Source of the DNA: Ruminococcus flavefaciens | GTDB lineage: Bacteria > Bacillota > Clostridia > Oscillospirales > Ruminococcaceae | Reading direction: 5' to 3' | Length of the DNA stretch: 64,000 nt | NCBI GenBank assembly: GCA_023667045.1 | Contig: JAMPAU010000005.1 | Span: 1 to 64,000 of the forward strand | In this document: positions 16,860-25,678 of the stretch, one piece after another | Layout: every line of letters begins with the position of its first letter | Position numbering within the stretch: position 1 is the stretch's first letter | Notes under the pieces: generated by a model | What the model saw: the letters and a program-made list of their open reading frames with translations, nothing else | Told to the model about the DNA's origin: nothing | Database searches by the model: none | Translations under genes and position numbers: made by a program

Positions 16860-16893
16860 CTCCCACTGTGTACAGGCAGTGGGAGCTTTTTTT
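16860..16893 (+). terminator. Terminator after the pfkA unit
   Basis: A nine-pair stem CTCCCACTG/CAGTGGGAG (16860-16868 and 16877-16885) with an eight-base loop, followed by C and seven T. It also separates this unit from the convergent S1-domain gene ending at 16895. Confidence 0.95.
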
Positions 16894-16894
16894 G

Positions 16895-17803
16895 TTATGT
16901 GAAGTCTGTTTCTATTTTTTTCGGCGAACTCTCTGTAGAATAGCACCAGTGTTCAATCTTGCCGGAATCTTGATAGTATTTTATTTTTCTGTCTGTTCCG
17001 CAGTCCTCGCAGGTATCAACTATAATCAGCTTGACTTTCATTTTTTCGGGGATAAGTGCCTTGATGTATACGCTTACGTGCTGACCGGCTTGAATGTCGT
17101 CACGAGGTTCTGCCAGTCCGGCGAGGTTAGGTGCAAGCTCCACGAAAATGCCGTAGTCCTCAACGGAGCGTACTATGCCGGAAACTGTCTCGCCAGCCTC
17201 AAACAGAGAGGCGTTTTCCTGCCATGTGCCGAGCAGTTCCTTGTGTGTGAGGAAAATTCTTCCGTTCTCTCTGGACTTCACGACGGCATGAATAAAGTCG
17301 CCGTTCCGGAAACGGTCAGAGGGGTGGGAGATTCTTGAAACGGAAATAGCGTCAATCGGGATAAGCGACGGTATACCGCAACCTATATCAACGAAACACC
17401 CGAACTGTTCAAGGTGAGTTATACGTGCGTCTATGATGTCGCCGGAAGAAAGATTATCTATGTAGTTTGCCATGCATTCTTCCTGTGCGGATTTTCTTGA
17501 AAGTATAAAAGTACCATTATTGTCTTTTCCGGAGACCTTAAAGCAGACTATCTTGTTTACTCTTGATATAAGTGCGATGTCACGGGTTGAGCCGTCTTCA
17601 ATGCCTAAAGCTCCCTCTGTGCGTGGTATTATGGCTTTACCGCACGGCAGGTCGATTATAAGGTTGTGCAAGCTGTCGCATACGGAAACTCTCGCTTCAA
17701 GTATAACTTCTTTTTCCATAGCCTCTGCCAGTCCCTCAGCGGACGAAATATACCTTTGATTTTCGGCTGTCCTAAAAAGGCAACCTTCTGGTTTGTAATT
17801 CAT
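16895..17803 (-). CDS. S1 RNA-binding domain protein (ribosomal protein S1-like)
   Basis: 302 residues with a degenerate N-terminal repeat and two clear S1 domains: GDIIDARITHLEQFGCFVDI (about residues 122-190) and GETVSGIVRSVEDYGIFVEL (about 207-265). The C-terminus contains CEDCG and further Cys and His residues. Firmicutes often carry short S1 homologues with unclear duties in translation or RNA turnover, and this looks like one of those rather than a full six-repeat S1. GGAGG stands before the ATG. It appears monocistronic and converges on the pfkA unit. Confidence 0.85.
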   Translation of the reverse strand: MNYKPEGCLFRTAENQRYISSAEGLAEAMEKEVILEARVSVCDSLHNLIIDLPCGKAIIPRTEGALGIEDGSTRDIALISRVNKIVCFKVSGKDNNGTFILSRKSAQEECMANYIDNLSSGDIIDARITHLEQFGCFVDIGCGIPSLIPIDAISVSRISHPSDRFRNGDFIHAVVKSRENGRIFLTHKELLGTWQENASLFEAGETVSGIVRSVEDYGIFVELAPNLAGLAEPRDDIQAGQHVSVYIKALIPEKMKVKLIIVDTCEDCGTDRKIKYYQDSGKIEHWCYSTESSPKKIETDFT

Positions 17804-17880
17804 GTTTTTACCTCCGTAAATTCGTAGATGAATAATAATATTTATGCCCGTAATTTAAATATTATGACATATAAGATGAT

Positions 17881-17912
17881 AAAAAATGCCCGAAAGTTTA
17901 CCTCACGGGCAT
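17881..17912 (-). terminator. Terminator after the 115-residue gene
   Basis: On the minus strand, ATGCCCG and CGGGCAT pair around a 13-base loop and are followed by six T. It ends the short gene at 17921-18268 and insulates the S1-domain gene. Confidence 0.85.
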
Positions 17913-17920
17913 TGCAACTG

Positions 17921-18268
17921 TCAGCGTGCTTTTATATTGAGACCGCCCATAGAATTGAGAACAGACTTTACATTTTCGGTCTGTTCGTCATTACAGATGA
18001 TATATGCGGTGGTATTGCGACGGCGTTCGGGTTCGGGGATAACGTCTTCCGAAGCCGGAGATTCCATTGAGGCAGTATAATAGTTGTAGCTTGTGACGGC
18101 TGTAGGCAGGAGCGTCCAGACAGTGCCGTTTCTGAGTTTTACCGCCTCATCAGACGATTTATTATATACCATATTCGCCGACCGTACCGGCACACTTTCA
18201 CGTACTCTGTGAATGGCATTCTCGGCGAGTTCGGGCGTTTCAAATTCAGCAGAAATCCTTGTAATCAT
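17921..18268 (-). CDS. Small soluble protein, unknown function
   Basis: 115 residues. The N-terminus MITRISAEFETPELAENAIHRVRES resembles small ferredoxin-fold or general-stress-like modules that begin with a strand and a helix, but no named family is recognised. A longer frame to 18316 is rejected because GAAAGGA lies upstream of the ATG at 18268. The central part is low in conserved features (PASEDVIPEPERRR). It has its own terminator downstream and is divergent from the DUF951/prfA unit. Confidence 0.7.
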   Translation of the reverse strand: MITRISAEFETPELAENAIHRVRESVPVRSANMVYNKSSDEAVKLRNGTVWTLLPTAVTSYNYYTASMESPASEDVIPEPERRRNTTAYIICNDEQTENVKSVLNSMGGLNIKAR

Positions 18269-18341
18269 AATAACATTTTCCTTTCTGTTTGTCAACTTTT
18301 TATTATTTTTACACAAAAAACAAAAAATATTCCTATGGATA

Positions 18342-18370
18342 TTGATTTGGAAAAGATTTTGAGTTATAAT
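18342..18370 (+). promoter_or_regulatory. Sigma-A promoter for the DUF951-prfA unit
   Basis: TTGATT (18342-18347) and TATAAT (18365-18370), 17-base spacer, 40 bases before the DUF951 start codon. It probably serves the whole row through coaE, since the genes are close or overlapping. Confidence 0.85.
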
Positions 18371-18409
18371 AAAAGGTGTACGATTTTTTTAAAAAAGGCG
18401 GTGCGTATT

Positions 18410-18592
18410 ATGGACATAAGAGCAGGAGATATTCTTACTATGAAAAAAAATCACCCGTGCGGTGCTAATGAAATGTACGTCATACGTGCGGGTATGGATT
18501 TTAGGCTTAGATGCGTTAATTGCAACAGGGAATTTATGGTGAAACGCAACAAAATAGAAAAACATATTAAAAGGGTAAGCAGGGAGGAATAG
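18410..18592 (+). CDS. DUF951 family protein
   Basis: 60 residues from the ATG at 18410, matching the DUF951 pattern: [20 protein letters not shown], then [16 protein letters not shown]. The conserved HPCG and CxxC may bind a metal. Members are short, widespread in Firmicutes and without a proven role, often encoded near core translation or chromosome genes. A much longer in-frame reading to 18209 runs through the promoter and is rejected. It ends four bases before prfA. Confidence 0.9.
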   Translation: MDIRAGDILTMKKNHPCGANEMYVIRAGMDFRLRCVNCNREFMVKRNKIEKHIKRVSREE

Positions 18593-18596
18593 AAAA

Positions 18597-19667
18597 ATGT
18601 TTGAAAAGCTCGAAGCAATGGAACAAAAATACAACGATATAAGCGAAAGACTTTCACAGCCGGATATTGTAAGCGACAACAAACTCTATACTCAGCTTAT
18701 GAAAGATTTCAAAAATATGACTCCGGTTATTGAAAAATACCGTGAATACAAAAAGGCTCGTGAGGCTTTTGATGAGGCACAGGAATTACTAAGCGAAAAC
18801 GGTCTTGAAAAGGACTTCAGAGATATGGCACAGTTGCAGTATGAGGAAGCTAAAATATCTATTGAAAATATTACGCAGGAACTTAAAGTCTTACTGCTCC
18901 CGAAAGACCCCGACGACGATAAAAATGTTATCATTGAAATTCGTGGCGGTGCAGGCGGTGAGGAAGCATCATTGTTTGCTAACTCCCTCTACAGAATGTA
19001 CACTATGTACGCTGAGACAAAGGGTTGGAAACAGGAAATTTTAAACTCAAATCCTACTGAACTTGGCGGTTACAAGGAAATAAGCTTTTCTATTGAGGGC
19101 GAGGGGGCATATTCTCGTCTCAAATATGAGAGTGGTGTTCATCGTGTGCAGAGAGTGCCGGAAACTGAATCGCAGGGACGTATTCACACAAGTACCGTAA
19201 CTGTCGCCGTACTGGTCGAGGCTGATGAGGTGGAGCTTGAAATAAATCCGACCGACTTGAAAATAGATGTTTTCCGGTCAAGCGGTGCTGGCGGTCAGAA
19301 AGTAAACAAGACTGAATCCGCTGTCCGTATAACCTATCTGCCGACCAACGTAGTAGTAGAATGTCAGGACGAGAGAAGCCAGTACAAAAACAAGGACAAG
19401 GCTATGAAAATTCTCCGCTCAAGAATCTATGAGACTATGCAACAGGAACAGAACAAAAAAATTGCATCTGAAAGAAAAATGCAGGTAGGCACGGGCGACC
19501 GCTCCGAACGTATAAGAACTTACAATTATCCGCAGGGCAGACTTACCGACCACAGAATAAATCTCACAATCTACCGGCTTGAAGATATTCTCAATGGTAA
19601 TCTCGATGAGGTCATTGACGCTCTCGCAACGGCAGACCAAGCCGCAAAACTCGCCGGACAGGAGTAA
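18597..19667 (+). CDS. prfA: Peptide chain release factor 1
   Basis: 356 residues, normal RF1 length. It releases nascent peptide at UAA and UAG codons. GGQ is in [19 protein letters not shown]. The codon-recognition region shows [17 protein letters not shown], the RF1 type rather than the SPF of RF2. GGGAGG precedes the ATG. The methyltransferase gene prmC, which modifies GGQ and often follows prfA, is not here. The next gene is tsaC-like. Confidence 0.97.
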   Translation: MFEKLEAMEQKYNDISERLSQPDIVSDNKLYTQLMKDFKNMTPVIEKYREYKKAREAFDEAQELLSENGLEKDFRDMAQLQYEEAKISIENITQELKVLLLPKDPDDDKNVIIEIRGGAGGEEASLFANSLYRMYTMYAETKGWKQEILNSNPTELGGYKEISFSIEGEGAYSRLKYESGVHRVQRVPETESQGRIHTSTVTVAVLVEADEVELEINPTDLKIDVFRSSGAGGQKVNKTESAVRITYLPTNVVVECQDERSQYKNKDKAMKILRSRIYETMQQEQNKKIASERKMQVGTGDRSERIRTYNYPQGRLTDHRINLTIYRLEDILNGNLDEVIDALATADQAAKLAGQE

Positions 19668-19672
19668 TATTT

Positions 19673-20680
19673 ATGGAAACTTTATTGCTTGACGAAAATC
19701 AGCTTGATATTGCCGTACAGTTAATCAGACAAGGAGAGGTTGTAGGCATTCCCACTGAAACAGTATACGGACTGGGTGCTGACGCATCAAATGAAAACGC
19801 TGTCCGGAAAATCTTTTCTGCAAAGGGCAGACCAGCCGATAATCCCCTTATAGTACACCTTGCGGACTTTGCTGACGCTGTAAACTATACTTCATATATT
19901 CCGGAACTCGCATACAGACTGGCAGAAAAATTCTGTCCGGGGGCATTGACTATGGTTATGCCGAAAAATGACAGAATACCGCTTGTTACTTCCGGTGGAC
20001 TTGATACTGTCGGTATAAGAGTACCCTCGCACCCTGTCATGCACAGACTTATAGAGATGTCCGGCAGACCTATTTCAGCACCATCCGCTAATATATCGGG
20101 CTATCCCAGTGCAACTTCTGCACAGCACGTAATGAGAGATATGAGAGGCAGGATTTCTGCGGTACTTGACGGCGGACAGTCTGAATTTGGTGTGGAGTCA
20201 ACTGTTATTTCCTTTGAAGACGAAAACACAGTCAGGATTTTACGACCGGGTTGTATCACTGAAAAGATGTTGCTTACTGTATGCGGTAATGTCATAATCG
20301 ACAAGGCGGTACTCAGCGGACTTGAAAAGGGTGAAAAAGCCTCGTCTCCTGGTATGAAATACAAGCACTATTCCCCGAAAGCCGATATAATAATGGTTGA
20401 ATCCGACCTTGAAAAGTTTACGGCATATGTCGGCGAACATTACGGCGAAGGTGTCTATTCGCTTATTTTTGACGGCGACGAGAAGAATTTTCCGTACAGA
20501 TACATGACATACGGTGCGGACAGTCTCCAGCAGGCACACCAGATTTTTCAGAAACTCAGAGAGATTGACGATATAAATGCTGTAAAGGTATACGTGCGTT
20601 CTCCCGATACTGACGGCGTGGGGCTTGCCGTATACAACAGGCTCATAAGGGCTGCCGGATTTGAGGTGGTAAGGCTATGA
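19673..20680 (+). CDS. L-threonylcarbamoyladenylate synthase, long Sua5 type
   Basis: 335 residues. It makes threonylcarbamoyl-AMP from threonine, bicarbonate and ATP for t6A at position 37 of ANN-decoding tRNAs. The YrdC domain shows GIPTETVYGLGADA, FSAKGRPADNPLIVH and APSANISGYPSATSAQH. After a linker (SSPGMKYKHYSPKA) comes the C-terminal Sua5 domain, which marks the long form rather than the short TsaC. AGGAG precedes the ATG, five bases after prfA. Its 3' end overlaps coaE by four bases. Confidence 0.95.
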   Translation: METLLLDENQLDIAVQLIRQGEVVGIPTETVYGLGADASNENAVRKIFSAKGRPADNPLIVHLADFADAVNYTSYIPELAYRLAEKFCPGALTMVMPKNDRIPLVTSGGLDTVGIRVPSHPVMHRLIEMSGRPISAPSANISGYPSATSAQHVMRDMRGRISAVLDGGQSEFGVESTVISFEDENTVRILRPGCITEKMLLTVCGNVIIDKAVLSGLEKGEKASSPGMKYKHYSPKADIIMVESDLEKFTAYVGEHYGEGVYSLIFDGDEKNFPYRYMTYGADSLQQAHQIFQKLREIDDINAVKVYVRSPDTDGVGLAVYNRLIRAAGFEVVRL

Positions 20681-21294
20681 GTGGTGTTACTGTTGTTGGA
20701 CTTACAGGGCAGACAGGTGCAGGAAAAAGCACTATCTCAAAGGTTTTTCATGCAAACGGCTTTGAGGTTATCAATGCAGATATTGTAGCACGTCAGGTAG
20801 TGGAAAAGGGAAAACCGTGCCTTGCAGAGATAGAGGAAATTTTTGGCAGTGAGGTTATTGACAGCTCCGGCAATCTTGACCGCAGAAAATTAGGCGGTAT
20901 AGTTTTTACTGACAGGACAAAGCTCGAAACTCTCAATACTATAACATATCCGTATATTACACAGGAAATACTCCGGCAGATAAACGCTTTTTCTGATTCC
21001 GGAAAAAATTTTATACTTCTTGACGCTCCCACGCTCTTTGAGAGCAGGGCAGACGATTTCTGTGAAATTATTATTTCCGTGCTTGCCGATTCGGAAATAA
21101 GAAAACAGCGGATTATCAGACGTGACGGTCTCACGCCGGAGCAGGCTCAGAACCGCATAAACTCACAGTTTAATGATGAGTTCTTTGAGACACGTTCTGA
21201 CTATATAATACATAATAACGGCAGTCTGGAAACTGTCAGCGAAATGGCACAGGAAATCGCCGATAAAATCAGATGTTGTTATAAAAATAAATAA
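20677..21294 (+). CDS. coaE: Dephospho-CoA kinase
   Basis: 205 residues. It phosphorylates the ribose 3'-hydroxyl of dephospho-CoA, the last step to coenzyme A. The P-loop GLTGQTGAGKST is at residues 8-19. NADIVARQVVEKG, LLDAPTLFE and the lid segment RIIRRDGLTPEQAQNRI follow. The ATGA overlap with the Sua5-type gene implies translational coupling, with GAGGTGG upstream. Confidence 0.95.
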   Translation: MSGVTVVGLTGQTGAGKSTISKVFHANGFEVINADIVARQVVEKGKPCLAEIEEIFGSEVIDSSGNLDRRKLGGIVFTDRTKLETLNTITYPYITQEILRQINAFSDSGKNFILLDAPTLFESRADDFCEIIISVLADSEIRKQRIIRRDGLTPEQAQNRINSQFNDEFFETRSDYIIHNNGSLETVSEMAQEIADKIRCCYKNK

Positions 21295-21317
21295 TTTTAT
21301 AAAAGGAGTGTTTTTTT

Positions 21318-22709
21318 ATGGAAACATCTAAGGTGCTTAAAGAAAAGCTTTTCATGAAACGCAAGAATGCCGTTCTCAGAATGAGCGAGACAGAAATTGC
21401 AGAGTGTGACAGTTTCTGTGAGGGTTACAAGGATTTCATGGATACCGCAAAAATCGAGCGTGAGGCGGTTGCCTATACTATCGAACTTCTTAAAAACAAT
21501 GGCTATGTTGAGTACAAAACAGGTATGCCTCTTAATGTCGGTGATAAGATTTACCGCAACAACAGAGACAAGGCTGTTATTATGGCTGTAATTGGCTCTG
21601 CTCCCATTGAAGACGGCGTTAGACTTTGTGCCGCTCATATTGATTCGCCGAGACTTGACCTCAAACAAAACCCTCTCTATGAAGACAACGAAATAGCTCT
21701 TTTTAAGACCCACTATTACGGCGGTATAAAAAAATACCAGTGGACTACAATTCCGCTTGCACTTCACGGCGTTATCATAAAAGCTGACGGCGAAAAAGTT
21801 ACCGTAAACATAGGCGAAGACGAAAACGACCCTGTTTTCTGTGTTACCGACCTGCTCCCGCACCTCGCAAACAACCAGATGACACAGACTCTTTCAAAGG
21901 CTATCTCCGGCGAACAGCTTAACCTTATTATCGGTTCTCGTCCTTTCCGTGACGACGAGGCAAGCGAAGCCGTAAAACTCAACATCATGAATATCCTTTT
22001 TGAAAAGTATGGCATTACTGAAGCAGATTTCATTTCTTCCGAACTTGAAGCAGTACCGGCTTTCAAGACTAAGGACGTTGGCTTTGACAGAAGCATGATT
22101 GGTGCATACGGTCACGATGATAAGGTTTGTGCATATACCGCCTTAATGGCAACAGTTGACTGCAACAACCCTGTTCACACTGTTGTTACCGTTCTCACCG
22201 ACAAGGAAGAAACAGGCTCTGACGGCAACACTGGACTGTGCTCTGCTTACTTTGAATACTTTATCGCTGACATCGCTGAAACTCTCGGCTCTGACGGCAG
22301 GACAGTACTCTCAGCCTCTGAGTGCCTTTCCGCTGACGTTAACGCCGCATTCGACCCGACTTTCCCAGAAGTAAACGAACGCAATAACTGTGCTTACATC
22401 AACAAGGGCGTTTGCATTACAAAGTATACCGGAGCAAGAGGAAAATCCGGCACTTCTGACGCATCGGCAGAGTTTACCGGAAGAATCCGCAGACTTATGG
22501 ACAGCCATAATGTTATATGGCAGACCGGAGAACTCGGCAAGGTGGACGAAGGCGGTGGCGGTACTGTAGCCGCATATATAGCTAACCTCAATGTTGATAC
22601 TATTGATATGGGTGTACCGGTACTTTCAATGCACGCACCCTTTGAAATCGTTTCAAAGATTGATACTTATATGGCTTATAAGGCATTTTCAGTTTTCATA
22701 AACGACTAA
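21318..22709 (+). CDS. M18 family zinc aminopeptidase
   Basis: 463 residues. Metal and catalytic positions of M18 peptidases are visible: AAHIDSPRLDLK, YGHDDKVCAYTAL, DKEETGSDGNTG and the C-terminal SMHAPFE. The family forms large tetrahedral cytoplasmic assemblies that remove N-terminal residues, often acidic or hydrophobic ones. Length and motif wording fit the clostridial M18 type 1 enzymes. AAAGGAG precedes the ATG. A bidirectional terminator follows directly. Confidence 0.9.
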   Translation: METSKVLKEKLFMKRKNAVLRMSETEIAECDSFCEGYKDFMDTAKIEREAVAYTIELLKNNGYVEYKTGMPLNVGDKIYRNNRDKAVIMAVIGSAPIEDGVRLCAAHIDSPRLDLKQNPLYEDNEIALFKTHYYGGIKKYQWTTIPLALHGVIIKADGEKVTVNIGEDENDPVFCVTDLLPHLANNQMTQTLSKAISGEQLNLIIGSRPFRDDEASEAVKLNIMNILFEKYGITEADFISSELEAVPAFKTKDVGFDRSMIGAYGHDDKVCAYTALMATVDCNNPVHTVVTVLTDKEETGSDGNTGLCSAYFEYFIADIAETLGSDGRTVLSASECLSADVNAAFDPTFPEVNERNNCAYINKGVCITKYTGARGKSGTSDASAEFTGRIRRLMDSHNVIWQTGELGKVDEGGGGTVAAYIANLNVDTIDMGVPVLSMHAPFEIVSKIDTYMAYKAFSVFIND

Positions 22710-22718
22710 ATAAATACA

Positions 22719-22748
22719 GCCTGAGATTAAAAGGTCTCAGGCTTTTGT
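22719..22748. terminator. Bidirectional terminator between the aminopeptidase and the immunity-like array
   Basis: GCCTGAGA and TCTCAGGC pair over eight positions around an eight-base loop, followed on the plus strand by TTTTGTTTTG. On the minus strand the stem contains the TGA stop codon of the 71-residue gene, so that gene ends inside its own terminator. Confidence 0.85.
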
Positions 22749-22952
22749 TTTGTTAAAATAGTCTGTAAGAAGCTGTTTTATAAATGAGGGAACAACAGGC
22801 ACTTCGCTGTCAAAAAGCGGATATTCAAGATTAATTTTTTTGTCCTCAGACAAAATGTGTATTCTGGGTACTCCGTCAGTATTTTTCTTTACAAACCAGT
22901 AAAAAATTTTTTCTTTGTATTCAAATTTTCTTTTTCCTTTTTTCGATACCAT
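22737..22952 (-). CDS. Small basic protein, last gene of the immunity-like array
   Basis: 71 residues, lysine-rich, soluble. The middle reads as paired strands (EYKEKIFYWFVKKNTDG, then VPRIHILSEDKK). It closes with NKTKA, whose stop lies inside the terminator stem. GGGG precedes the ATG at a normal distance. The family is not recognised. It lies 36 bases downstream of the 114-residue gene and shares its transcription unit. Confidence 0.6.
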   Translation of the reverse strand: MVSKKGKRKFEYKEKIFYWFVKKNTDGVPRIHILSEDKKINLEYPLFDSEVPVVPSFIKQLLTDYFNKTKA

Positions 22953-22988
22953 GTCATTTACCCCGTTTAATAATTTTTCTTGCTGTTA

Positions 22989-23333
22989 TTATTTATTGTC
23001 GGAAAAACTGTCAGTTATCTTTATTTTTCCGGTAATGTGACGGTTAAAGTTTTCGAGTTCCTCCGCCGGAATCCATAACTCCTGATGATGTTTTGCACCT
23101 ACCGTATGCACGACGAAACTTTTAATATATTCGTCGTCAACCTCAAACTCCGTGACATAACCTTTGCGGTCGGCGGTTTTTGTGTTCCATTTTTCAGCGA
23201 TTTCACGGGCGTACTCATGGTTTAGAACAGGATAAAAAATAGGCTGTTCGGGAAGTCTCGGTGGAAATTCTTCATAGTCGCTTCCGGCTATTAGGTCAAG
23301 CTCTGCTGTGCCGACTGGTCTGTATAAAATCAT
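22989..23333 (-). CDS. Small protein of the FPPRLPEQPIFYPV type
   Basis: 114 residues. From memory, proteins starting with this pattern (LYRPVGxxELxLI, then FPPRLPEQPIFYPVLNxEYA) are often labelled ADP-ribosylation/crystallin J1 in databases and appear in immunity-like arrays. The label does not establish a function. KHHQELWIPAEELENFNRHI near the C-terminus is also part of that pattern. The ATG at 23333 is chosen because AAAGGT stands seven bases upstream. Longer in-frame starts up to 23408 overlap the preceding gene. Confidence 0.75.
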   Translation of the reverse strand: MILYRPVGTAELDLIAGSDYEEFPPRLPEQPIFYPVLNHEYAREIAEKWNTKTADRKGYVTEFEVDDEYIKSFVVHTVGAKHHQELWIPAEELENFNRHITGKIKITDSFSDNK

Positions 23334-23383
23334 ATTTTTACCTTTTTTCATGATATTTGTGCAGACATAATAATTGTTTATTT

Positions 23384-24121
23384 TTAAAGTTCCTCCCACT
23401 CTATGCACTCCGGACGGTTAAGTGTATCGCAAAATTCGTCAACGCATTTCAGGGCAGTTTCAATAGTTACGACGGATTCGGGCGGTGCAGTCCATTCCGT
23501 ACCACCGGCAATGAAAGTCACTTCTTTCCCGATACCTTCGGCAGACTGAAACATTTTTCCGTTTTCGTCCTCAAACCAGTGAATACAGGCATATTTTCCG
23601 CTGACAAGTACTACAAGACACGGGTATTTATTTTCACTTATCCATATGTCGTTGTCCGTGCTGTTGAGGATAATTCTTTTAATCTCGCTTTTTCGTTGAC
23701 ATATTTTATCGCCGTTATTTGTGCTGACGGTCATTACAGGTGTCGGACTTATATAATCGTCCCATAGTTCGTGACCGCTGAAATGATAGTCCGCAACCCA
23801 TGCACCGTCACCGGTAACTACATATCCGTCCGACAGTATACCGACCGCACAGGCACAAGCTACAAAAAGATTTTTCCCCATACCACGCAATGCACGGCTG
23901 TCAATATCCCAGAATTTTCCAGTCCATTCATTATCATAGAAAGTTATATGTACTGAATTGTTTTTTATTACAAGAGTATCATAGCCCGAATGATTTACAA
24001 TTTTTATCTTGCTGAAATCAATTTTTCTGTTGACGTTTTTCAGGGTTTTCATGGTGCTGATTATGTCTTCCGTCGTGAAATCCGGATTTTTTTCTGTATG
24101 CACTTGAAAAGAACGGCTCAT
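23384..24121 (-). CDS. Protein with Imm1-like C-terminus
   Basis: 245 residues. The N-terminal part is unassigned. The C-terminal part shows WISENKYPCLVV, GGTEWTAPPESVV, then a helix (ALKCVDEFCDTLNRP) and ECIEWEEL. That strand-then-helix ending with a RPE.IEWEE-type tail resembles Imm1 immunity proteins, as does the shorter gene at 25679. GGAGG stands before the ATG at 24121, and the ATG overlaps the stop of the upstream gene by four bases. An in-frame start at 24181 lies inside that upstream gene and is rejected. Confidence 0.7.
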   Translation of the reverse strand: MSRSFQVHTEKNPDFTTEDIISTMKTLKNVNRKIDFSKIKIVNHSGYDTLVIKNNSVHITFYDNEWTGKFWDIDSRALRGMGKNLFVACACAVGILSDGYVVTGDGAWVADYHFSGHELWDDYISPTPVMTVSTNNGDKICQRKSEIKRIILNSTDNDIWISENKYPCLVVLVSGKYACIHWFEDENGKMFQSAEGIGKEVTFIAGGTEWTAPPESVVTIETALKCVDEFCDTLNRPECIEWEEL

Positions 24122-24594
24122 ATGTTTTCCTCCTTTATCTTCAGAAATCTTCTGTTTAGTAGTTTTCCGCACTTCTGACACGGTATTTTCTTAAAAACCG
24201 GCGGTATTTCGGGGGTTACGTCATGCGGAAGAAAAGTAGGGTCATCTTCATGCATGGGCATGGCGTATACACCGTCAAAAGCGTTCGGCTGACGGCATTC
24301 AAGACATAACCATCCGTTTGTCAGTGCGACGTGATATAGTTTTCCGTCATATCTGTAACAGTATACGAAATACTGCACATTGTCCCTGTATAAAGACACG
24401 ATTGATAGTAATAGCTCCGGAATATCTGAATTTTCAATATATCTTATAAAAGACAGACAATGCTCTTTGACAGGAATATCCGAAACTTCAATATCATGAT
24501 AGATATTTTTATAGTGTTCTGAGGGAACTATGTACGTTTTCACTCCGTTGATTGTGTGTCTTTCGGTACAGTATTTTTCAATCAGTTTTTTCAT
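24118..24594 (-). CDS. Small protein with two CxxC motifs
   Basis: 158 residues, soluble. Cysteine pairs CLEC (about residue 97) and CQKC (about 139) could form a zinc site. The N-terminal part is rich in Tyr and His (ERHTINGVKTYIVPSEHYKN). No family is recognised. It belongs to the array by orientation and by its four-base overlap with the next gene. Confidence 0.65.
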   Translation of the reverse strand: MKKLIEKYCTERHTINGVKTYIVPSEHYKNIYHDIEVSDIPVKEHCLSFIRYIENSDIPELLLSIVSLYRDNVQYFVYCYRYDGKLYHVALTNGWLCLECRQPNAFDGVYAMPMHEDDPTFLPHDVTPEIPPVFKKIPCQKCGKLLNRRFLKIKEENI

Positions 24595-24621
24595 AATTTA
24601 TTTGTTATTCCTTAATATATA

Positions 24622-24910
24622 TTATAAAGATAAATATTTTTCAGTCATTTTTATGGGGATTTCCTCACAGGATTCTATTAATGAATAGTTTTCAAGTATT
24701 ATTGTTCTGAACCTGTCTAAATCCGTTTTGTTGTCTTTCCAGTCGGCGATTTTCAGACGGAGCAACACCTTTAATAAATCTCCCTTAAAAAATGTAACCT
24801 CAATAAGCGGATTTTTTTCAAGTATGGAAACAGCAATGGGCAGAATGTATTTCAGACCTATTTTCTGCCCTGTCAAAAGCCGTATTTCCTCGTGTGAAAA
24901 TTGATTTCAT
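24622..24910 (-). pseudogene. CdiI-like immunity gene with an apparent one-base frameshift at its start
   Basis: The frame from TTG 24876 to 24622 encodes 84 residues with TGQKIGLKYILPIAV, LEKNPLIEVTFFKGDLL and LRLKIADWKD, matching a family of contact-dependent inhibition immunity proteins. The natural start would be the ATG at 24910. It follows the previous stop with no gap and has AGGAGA upstream, but it reads out of frame. Removing one A from ATGAAATC restores a frame starting MNQFSHEEIRLLTGQKIG. A fallback start at TTG 24876 has GAGGA nine bases upstream, so a shorter product may still be made. Sequencing error in the short A-run is also possible. Confidence 0.65.
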
Positions 24911-25330
24911 TTATTCTCCTATGTAAGATTCTGTAATATTAAACTCGTCGTCGATATGCACGAACCGCCGGAAGTCCTCGTCAATGACAAGCAGATATGG
25001 ACTGAAAAAGAAAAAATCGTCGTAATCATGCAGAAAATCACTGAAATTCCCATAAATGTATATGTCGAAAAGTTCCAGACTGCCACAAAGGAAACACAGA
25101 TAACATTTTCCGTGTGCAGTAACGGGATTTTTAGGAAATTTTGAAGGGATTCTTTCCATAAAATTTTCAATTCGTTCTTTTTCGTCGTCGTCAGCAAAAT
25201 GGTATTTTTCCGGAAAATTTTCAACTTCCTGCATAATTCGGGATTTTTCTTCATTTATGCGGATTTCTTTCAGACGGCGTTTGTTTTCGTCAAGTTTTCG
25301 TTTTAATAGTTCTCTGTCCTGTTCGTTCAT
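24911..25330 (-). CDS. Acidic protein with basic coiled-coil N-terminus, unknown function
   Basis: 139 residues. The N-terminus is highly charged and probably helical (ELLKRKLDENKRRLKEIR). The middle holds GKCYLCFLCG, a possible metal or disulfide site. The C-terminal part is rich in aromatic and acidic residues (FSDFLHDYDDFFFFSPYLLV), which suits a strand-rich domain that binds a basic partner. The start codon overlaps the restored stop of the upstream frameshifted gene, and its own stop abuts the next start codon. Confidence 0.65.
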   Translation of the reverse strand: MNEQDRELLKRKLDENKRRLKEIRINEEKSRIMQEVENFPEKYHFADDDEKERIENFMERIPSKFPKNPVTAHGKCYLCFLCGSLELFDIYIYGNFSDFLHDYDDFFFFSPYLLVIDEDFRRFVHIDDEFNITESYIGE

Positions 25331-25676
25331 ACTCTTTCACTTCTTTCTATAGACGCAAACCATTTTTCTGAAAAATCATTCTGTGCGTTGGTGTCGGGGA
25401 AAACCTTTATATCGGAATATTCAAAGATACTGACAATATTTTCTGATGTCCCATATGCACAAGGTAAATTTTATCGCAAGCTCCTAGCATTTCCGGCGGT
25501 ACGGCGTTTAACTGAGAACCTTTGCATTTTATTCCGTAGTTCATATCAAGCAGTTTATCACGTAATTTCTGATATGCGGACAGATAATTATAATCTTCCG
25601 TACAAATTTCATTGTCGTCAATATTTGATTTCAGAATAATTTTAACTTTATATTTTCTAATTTTTTCACCTGTCAT
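25327..25676 (-). pseudogene. Immunity-like small gene broken by a one-base deletion
   Basis: From the ATG at 25676, two bases after the Imm1-like stop, the frame reads MTGEKIRKYKVKIILK through KIYLVHMGHQK and then stops at 25407. Past that point another frame continues with NIVSIFEYSDIKVFPDTN to a TGA at 25329-25327, which overlaps the next ATG exactly. Adding one A to the A-run at 25442-25439 joins both parts into a 116-residue protein. The perfect operon spacing of the restored stop is strong evidence that this was the original frame. The family is not recognised. Confidence 0.7.
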
Positions 25677-25678
25677 TA

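Noticed and set aside
18288-18293. TTGACA on the minus strand before the 115-residue gene
   Set aside because: A -10 at the right distance would overlap the start codon itself, so a functional promoter for this gene is unlikely there.
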